This document shows, in pieces, positions 57,501 through 64,000 of a DNA stretch of 64,000 nucleotides. The first letter of the stretch is position 1. Every line of letters begins with the position of its first letter. The position numbers and the translations under genes are program-made. The DNA is taken from contig JBAMJV010001794.1 in assembly GCA_037951105.1 (NCBI GenBank), positions 43,040 through 107,039 of the forward strand, given 5' to 3'. The notes beneath the pieces were generated by a model. That model was not told the DNA's origin. It did no database searches and saw only the letters and a program-made list of their open reading frames with translations. Source of the stretch: Echinarachnius parma. Taxonomy: Eukaryota; Echinodermata; Echinoidea; Clypeasteroida; Echinarachniidae.

Positions 57501-57843
57501 AAAGGGACTTTAACATTGTCCAAATCCTCAAAATCCAATTGGAATTCTAGCTGTTCCCTCATACCTATAGTTGTATTCGTATTAACAATAAAAGCATGGG
57601 ACAGGTTTCGGTTTTTCAAATTTCCCCTTTCGTAAAAAGATATTTTCGATTGAAGTGTTCAGATGTTAAATTATCCACTGGACCGCGAAAACCGTGTACA
57701 AAGTGAGAGCAATGAGTTAGTGAATATCACTTTGCATTCTTTCTCTCATTTCTCGGCCATATAACGTCCATTTAACTTGAAAATTTCCCACAACACCCAG
57801 TGGACATATAAGATAACAACAATAAACATTGTATCAACCACTT
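57501..57843 (+). mobile_element. TTAA-type MITE, family B, 3' end lost
   Basis: It starts AAAGGGACTTTAACATTGTC and carries CCAAATCCTCAAAAT, GGTTTCGGTTTTTCAAATTT and GTGAATATCACTTTGCATT, stopping at ATCAACCACTTTAAG before the right terminus. Confidence 0.8.
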
Positions 57844-57929
57844 TAAGTTCGCGACATTTAGGGTATATAGGTGATGTCATTCTAAGGAACTCATCCATAG
57901 CATGAGTTCAGGGTTAATATAGGGTTCGG

Positions 57930-58260
57930 GACTCAGTGGTGATTCGCGGGGGGGGGGGGGGGTGGGCAGGGGGCTGCAGCCACGAGACGTTTGACGGCAA
58001 ATATTTCGGCGGATATAATATAACTTCAAAGTCGAACAAAACTATGTCATGCAGGGTCGGCTGGCTCCTATACAATTTTAGGACAAATTCAACTATTTTC
58101 AGGCAGAATCGAACACGTTCAGTCGGATAGGAGGTGAAGATTTGTGTATTCGTCAGGAGGGACGAACGAAAAGAGTTGCCCCCCTCCTCCCCGGCAAAAG
58201 TTTTTCCGTTAAGTCCATGAACCAGGAACAAATCTTATAGAATTTTAGGGCAAAATAAAG
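57930..58260. mobile_element. Probable G-run element fragment
   Basis: CAGTGGTGATTCGCGG leads into about 15 G, then GGGCAGGGGGCTGCAGCC. Internal self-similarity (ATACAATTTTAGGACAAATT and ATAGAATTTTAGGGCAAAAT) suggests two related halves. The right end is unclear. Confidence 0.4.
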
Positions 58261-58583
58261 TTATTTTCACGCGACTAAATTTTATATTATTTTTGTCGAG
58301 AGGAAAGGGAGGAAATAACCACTTTTTAGATTTACAAACATATTGAAAATTTTATGAAATTACTTCTATTATCATGATTATGATTATATTAATATATTTA
58401 AGATGTGAAATACAAACATTTCCAAAGTATTGGCAGCTCTGTTCAATTTAACCTTGTACTTTTCTATAAATAAGGAAATTCATATTTATTACTTCCGCTA
58501 GCCTAAGATTTTAATCGAATTTATATGCTAAAAGAAAACCCTTTCAAAATTATCTTTACTGAGCAAGGTTATAATAGTACTAT

Positions 58584-58587
<4 letters not shown>

Positions 58588-58617
<30 letters not shown>

Positions 58618-58618
58618 C
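58588..58618. repeat. AC dinucleotide repeat
   Basis: About 14 perfect AC units. Confidence 0.9.
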
Positions 58619-58830
58619 AAACAAACTCTATTATGTGTGTTTTGAAGTGAAAAGCAGATTTTTTAATTATTGATCTTTTAATCAATAATTCAAAGTGACG
58701 AAAAAAACATCTCTTAATTATCCCCGCAAAAAAAGAAGTACCGGTATATCTTTAATTCAAATTACACTCCTGAAAATTTATAACGACATACATTACGAGT
58801 TCCGATAAACTAGATAGGAACTTGTAAGGG

Positions 58831-59130
58831 CTACTATGGTGGCTTAGCGGTTAGAGTGTCCGCCTCATGCACGAGAGGTCCCGGGTTCGAACCCAGACCG
58901 GGTCACACCAAAGACTTTAAAAATGGTACCTTCTGCCTTCTAGTCAGGCGCTCGGCATTTATAGAATGGAGAAGGGAAAGTTAATCACACGAGTTACCAG
59001 AGGATTGGCCCCCTTCTGTAGCTATCGCTACATTTAGTAGACGTGTGGCCTAGGGCTAATGAATCGGAGATAGGCGCCTCCTTATGTGCCAACATTGACA
59101 CGGGAAGGACTTTAACTTTTTTAACTTTAT
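58831..59130 (+). mobile_element. tRNA-derived SINE
   Basis: A Pol III A box TGGCTTAGCGG (58840) and a perfect B box GGTTCGAACCC (58884-58894) are correctly spaced. The T-stem has two mismatches and the acceptor stem does not pair, so it is not a working tRNA gene. A body follows with GGTACCTTCTGCCTTC, GGATTGGCCCCCTTCTG, ATAGGCGCC and GTGCCAACATTGACACG, ending in a TTTAACTTTT-type tail. Confidence 0.75.
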
Positions 59131-60294
59131 GGGATCTAATGTTACCAGGCAAACATGAATAATGACTGGACATTGTAAGTATGTCTATAATTATCGACAG
59201 CAACATTACGGTATTCATGTCAAACTCGTTTCATTTAATAAATCACAAAATAGAAATTGAGTCTAAAAAAAGAACTAACAATAATTTGATTGGCACTTAC
59301 ATTATGCGTTTATGCATCTCTACATGAACTTCTGATTTTTTACCTTACGCTTATTCCCACTTTTCATAATATATATATATAGATTTATTTCGCTTTGGAA
59401 CCTGCAAAAACTTGTTCATAGAATGTATTATCCCATTTTGGATCATCACTTCTTTTTTTCTTCTTTTTTTTAAAAACTTGTAATTGGAAAAAATAACGCA
59501 GAGAACGCGTTGGGAAAAGGGTGACAATTGCGCTTGATTGCGTACGGTTAGTTCCATCAATATGTGATTTTTAAAAAGGCAGGGTATTTTGTTTTCATGT
59601 TCAAATCGAAAATAAACACATTATGTAAACTTATGAAAGGATAATCGATAATCAAATACGATTATGAGAGATGCATATTAAATTTTAAAAACACACTTAA
59701 AAGGGTGATAAGCATACAAATTGAAACATACACGTTTGAACATTTATTTGCCGCACCTTCTCTCATTAGACCTTTAGGTGAATGTATTACTTACCAAATT
59801 TATTCGATAAATCACATCGTATTCCAAAATATGTTTGAACAAAGTATTAAATCTGCCTGAAATTGTCACCACATAATAGCGCGAAATAAAGGATCACATA
59901 TTCAGTAAGGTATTTATAACGATTTAAAGAGACGAAATATTAGACCGTTTCCAAAGGCATATTCCCCGTGGACAACACCAAGCAGTAGACAAAACGTGAA
60001 ATTGTATCCTGAGAGAGAGATTTTGGACATAAATGAAATGTGGATCACATAGTCTTCACCATTGATAAACACAATTAAAGATGCTAACAAAAGTAATAGT
60101 TCTCATCACACAATTAAACAGACGAAATGAATGTAGGAGAAGATCATTCTAGTAAGATTGTAGTATTCGAAAAGTAAAGTGCACCGTCAAAATGCGTGTA
60201 TGCTAAAAATGCGTGTACATCTAACATATACACCGATCAGAAGAGAGTGATTTTAGTGAAGTGTGTGTGGCAAACTGTATACATCGGATGAGGG
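59131..60294. other. AT-rich intergenic, nothing recognised
   Basis: An AT microsatellite of about 12 bp is near 59370 and there are T-rich tracts. No gene or repeat family is supported. Confidence 0.45.
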
Positions 60295-60486
60295 CACTGG
60301 CGAATCTAAGTAGGGATAAGGGGGCAGTGCCCCCCTGTGTGAGAATGTATGCCCGCTAACTGCCCCCTTCGTAGGGAAAATATACAAGGAAATGCATCGC
60401 CATGTAAAATGTGTAAACTGGCTGCCCCCCCCCCCCCCTTCATGGGACAGCGCCCCTGTTTGGCCCTACCCCGACTACGCCATTAG
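60295..60486. mobile_element. Small G-run element with TGGCG termini
   Basis: CACTGGCGAATCTAAGTAGG at the left is answered at the right by CCCTACCCCGACTACGCCAT, an imperfect inverted repeat. GGGGGCAGTGCCCCCCTG and a 15-C run lie inside. It belongs with the other GGCGTAGC-ended elements. Confidence 0.6.
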
Positions 60487-60562
60487 CTGAGGGTGACAGT
60501 GATTGCGGGGTAATACGGATTGACAGCTGTGGATCTGTGTTGTAACTCTCCTTATAAGGCGT

Positions 60563-60743
<181 letters not shown>

Positions 60744-60839
60744 ATGGACATGATAATTAATGTATTACCTATCGCTATTGGAACCATGTGTTTTATGTAT
60801 AAGAACATCATATGAATTGTTATACTAATATTCTATCAA

Positions 60840-60940
60840 TTGTATATATTATTAGTAGTAGTATTATTATCATTATTATTATAATTTTTATTGTTATTAT
60901 TATTATTTTGTTATTATCATTATTTATATCATTGTTATCA
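60840..60940. repeat. ATT trinucleotide microsatellite
   Basis: Imperfect (TAT/TTA)n over roughly 100 bp. Confidence 0.85.
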
Positions 60941-61789
60941 AAATAACACAAACAATTTAGAATTTTAAAAAGTTACATTATTTACAACACAAACAAACAA
61001 CGGATTACTAAATCTAGCCACTTGACATATACTAAGTTATCATGGCTACTACGAGGTAGCTCTCCTTACAAAGATCCTTGTGTCTATATGTTGCGCGCGA
61101 AATTACGCACCGATTAAAGTTACACGTGTGATGAACAACACCCAGGAACTGGCATGCACGCAGGAAGACATCGAACACAGCCTTAATGCCTCGTAGAGGA
61201 ACAGGAAGGAACATCGAAGGGAGTGCCACATCCCCCATGCAACCCCTCTAGCGTCGCCCTTGGCTGCCCCCAAGGCCCTTCGAGGCCTGCCTTACTGTGC
61301 CTTGCCTGCCTGCCTGCCTGCGTGCATCAGTCATAACAATCAACCGGAGTAATTCCCCCTTCCTCTCTCGTCCCCATCGCCCCCTTTCCTGTCAGCCCGA
61401 GTTTGTTTTCCGCCTGAAATTCTTTCCTTCCCCGAAAGAAAATGAAAGTATCCTAAAAAGCTAGGCTTGGCCTAGGCTAGTACACGATGTGCAAGGATGA
61501 ATCTTTTTTTGCATGCATACTAGTAACATTATGTACGTTTGAACTTTACTACAATATACTGACGCACACCTAAACATTAGGTCAATAACATAATTATTCA
61601 CAAACTTAAAACCTACCTACAAATATTCAATATACAATTGAACATCGTCATTGACATGTTTAAAACGGACGGATGTCATTTCCACAAAAAAAGTGTGCAC
61701 AAACAAATCTCGCCATAACGAAGACAAATGCACACAAACACATTCCAATGGGTTCATAGGCGTGTTGTTAAGCAGTCCGATTAATAGTG
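60941..61789. other. Intergenic, CTGC tetramer repeat
   Basis: A short (CCTG)n lies near 61300-61322, in a locally GC-richer patch (61200-61400). No gene is recognised. Confidence 0.4.
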
Positions 61790-62165
61790 ATAATAATGTA
61801 TAGGCATTTGTAGAGCGCCGTGTATCTAGGTAATCTAGGTACCCTTATTCAGAGGTGCATTATTACCCTTGGTCATCAGGTACAGATCAAACCCGCTCAA
61901 TTATCTTGCGTACCTTCTCAACTCCCAGGGAGCGTACTAGCCCAAACTGCTCTACTACTTAGGGCACTACAGACTTATTGAACACCCGACCAAGTACCCA
62001 TTTATATTTCTGGGTAGAGAGCAGCAATGTGGAGTAAATGCCTATAGCTGTAGGCCGGGGCATCGATTGTTTTTTTATTCGGGTTCCGTGATTAGAGGTC
62101 AAGCGCTTATCCGATCGTGCCACAATTAGCGAATTTTCATCTGTTAAAAGTTGCTTCTTCATGAC
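61790..62165 (-). mobile_element. SINE with tRNA-like head, inverted
   Basis: On the minus strand it opens with a degraded tRNA-like head (GGCACGATCGGATAAGCGC, CTCTAATCACGGAACCC). The conserved centre follows: CACATTGCTGCTCTCTACCC and AAATGGGTACTTGGT. It ends GGCGCTCTACAAATGCC plus ATT repeats. The centre is shared with 62850-63105 and resembles, from memory, the Meta-type SINE central domain. Confidence 0.65.
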
Positions 62166-62368
62166 TTCTCCCGCCTACATTATTTTGCTTACACTTGCAT
62201 TCCGTATTATGTCTAAGAAGTCAACAGGTGAGATTAGTTCTTCCTGAACTGATCTTCCTAAGTATTATACTTTGTTCATTATGCACGTACAATTACACCT
62301 GCCATCCTTTATCCAGGAATAGTCCATTATTATCCTTCAGAAAAGGTACGATATTATGTTTTAGAACA

Positions 62369-62715
62369 TTAAAGGGATCTAGTAACTTTGTTGACACGTG
62401 CAAACACTGGCAAATGGTTGATACAATTTGTATTTCTGTGATCTGATATGCCCACTAACTGATGTGTGGACATTCATGGTCAATGAATGTCATATGACCA
62501 AGTAATGAGCAGACATACAAGTGATATTCCGCTAACCCATTGCACGATTCTGTACACAGTTCTAATTATCCATTAGATAATTATAATCTGAACACTTCAA
62601 TCATACATATCTTTATAACAGATGAGAAATTTGGAAAACAGAAAGTTGATCCATGCTTACAAATGCAATAGGGTATGTGGGAACCGCTAGAGTTCCAAGT
62701 AAGTTTGGGTGATTT
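62369..62715 (-). mobile_element. TTAA-type MITE, family B, inverted
   Basis: It starts TTAAAGGGATCTAGTAACTT, the inverse of the family B right end, and runs through GGAACCGCTAGAGTTC towards a diverged left terminus. The far TTAA is not clear. Confidence 0.75.
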
Positions 62716-62849
62716 TGAGTTATTGATTTGATAGGTAATCATACACTTTTTCGTTTGAGCAGTTTGTATGCATACCCAGGTTAGCCTCCTTAGTGCATTT
62801 GCACTGTTCTCCTAGAGAGACGTCTTCGGATTCACACCCACAAAGAACC

Positions 62850-63105
62850 GAGCACTTACTGTGCACTCTCTCCACTCCCTGAGAAACATTCAAGCAGTGC
62901 TATTTTACAAATGTGCGCATGCTTTCCACATACTCTCAATTTCTACCGAGTACCCATTTATCATATATATAGTTAGAGAGCAGCAATGTGGATTTACTGC
63001 GTTGCTGAAGTGCACTGATCGACGGCGGGTAGCGTGTGACTTGAACCCATAACCCTCGTATTGAAAGACGAGAGCCAAATCCACTACACACGACCATTAG
63101 CAAAC
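62850..63105 (-). mobile_element. tRNA-derived SINE, inverted, central-domain twin of 61790-62165
   Basis: On the minus strand the head reads GTAGTGGATTTGGCTCTCG and CAATACGAGGGTT. The B-box-like GGGTTCAAGTC follows (63038-63048), then CACATTGCTGCTCTCTAAC and AAATGGGTACTCGGTAG. The two copies have different tRNA-like heads but a shared centre. Confidence 0.7.
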
Positions 63106-63650
63106 ACGATCCCGAAATGCTTAAGTATTGATTAACGGATTGGACAGGCGCATTTATGTACTTCACAATTGCACATCTTCATTATTATCATGAACTTGGG
63201 ATCTGAAAATATAATACATATAGGTGTATGTCAGGAATGCTCTTGGTATAGACAATCAGGATTAGAAAAACTCAGTATAATCATAATATTTTAACCAATT
63301 ATTAGAGAACGTGATTTTCAATTGTATCTGCAGTCCTCAATAGATACAGCATATTGCAAACCAGTGTGGATAACTCATATACGTAAATTAGAGTCTTGTC
63401 AGCTAGTTATTTGTTAACGTCATTATTAATGAGAAACGTTTGAGAAAGGCTTGGCAAATTATTCGCCTACTGAACAGGTCGTCACTCCAGAGTAATGCAT
63501 GAGAGAAACATGAAATATCCGTCCAAAAACCTTGGGTGTTTTCATAGGCACGTTCTTGGCAAAATCTTGGCAAAGGACTTGGTGAAGGAATAATTAAGTT
63601 TCCGCTAAGATATACCACTAGAACTACCTCGATTCCTACCCACTTGCGCA
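63106..63650. other. Intergenic, nothing recognised
   Basis: AT-rich sequence with no supported exon or repeat family. Confidence 0.45.
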
Positions 63651-63654
63651 CTTT

Positions 63655-64000
63655 GACTACGCTGTGTGTTCCTGGTCACCCGATTCGTAACCCGTCTCGT
63701 CACCCAACTCGACAGCAACTCGACACCCAACGTGTCACTCAACTCGTCACCTTACTCGACACTCAACTCGTCACCCAACTCGGCACTCAACTTGTCACTC
63801 AACTCGTCACCCAACTCGACACTCAACTTGTCACTCAGCTCGACACTCAACGTGTCACTCAACTTGTCACCCAACTCGTCACCCAACTCGAAAACTAACT
63901 CGACAACCAACTCGACACTTAACTCGTCACCCGACTCGTCACCCGTCTCTTCACCCAACTCGACACCAACTCGACACCCAACTCGACACCCAACTCGTCA
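63655..64000. repeat. 12-bp minisatellite running off the window end
   Basis: About 28 imperfect units of CTCGTCACCCAA / CTCGACACTCAA. Because the unit is a multiple of three, both strands give long repeat-coded frames (TQLV/TQLD on plus, DELS/VEL on minus). The array is open-ended at 64000. Confidence 0.9.

Noticed and set aside
58840..58905. Functional tRNA gene
   Set aside because: A and B boxes are good, but the T-stem has two mismatches, the acceptor arm does not pair, and a SINE-type body follows.

Overview
The window is animal nuclear DNA: AT-rich, intron-containing and loaded with transposon debris. It carries a KLF10/11-type zinc-finger gene, a motile-cilium gene (CFAP298) and an LRR-Ig cell-surface receptor gene. 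L1/Tx1-type LINE debris, tRNA-derived SINEs, many small TTAA-flanked DNA elements and very many long poly-G/poly-C runs point to a marine invertebrate. An invertebrate deuterostome such as an echinoderm is my best guess, but the sequence does not prove it.

Layout. 1-11.2 kb is intergenic: a foldback element, four TTAA-type MITEs, a decayed LINE split by a SINE, and a G-run/GAGACC-rich element. 11.2-21.6 kb (+) is the KLF10/11 gene: promoter-like sequence, four coding exons, a 6-kb first intron holding a 1.26-kb transposon with a 7-bp target duplication, and a 3'UTR. 21.6-33.6 kb is repeat-rich intergenic DNA. 33.6-43.9 kb (+) is CFAP298: a short GC island with a possible non-coding first exon, then seven coding exons giving a 290-aa protein. 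44-53 kb is intergenic. 53.0-55.3 kb (-) is an LRR-Ig transmembrane protein coded in one exon, with a splice acceptor in its 5'UTR. 55.3-64 kb is repeats, including a nearly pure 145-bp poly-G run, three SINE-like copies and a 12-bp minisatellite running off the end.

The most unusual signal is in CFAP298. Five of its seven coding exons (1, 2, 4, 5 and 7) have one or two decayed partial copies just upstream in the preceding intron or 5' region, at periods of about 150-450 bp. Most keep the 3' splice acceptor and the 5' part of the exon, then run into a stop or lose homology before the donor. A similar relic lies next to the stop-codon end of the LRR-Ig gene, and non-genic tandem duplications of similar size occur near 28, 29, 49 and 56 kb. 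This suggests a lineage in which short tandem duplications arise often and the intact downstream copy of each exon is retained.

The three genes are functionally unrelated (transcriptional repressor, cilium assembly, cell-surface receptor); there is no operon or cluster logic. All calls come from reading the sequence by eye; family names for transposons are tentative.
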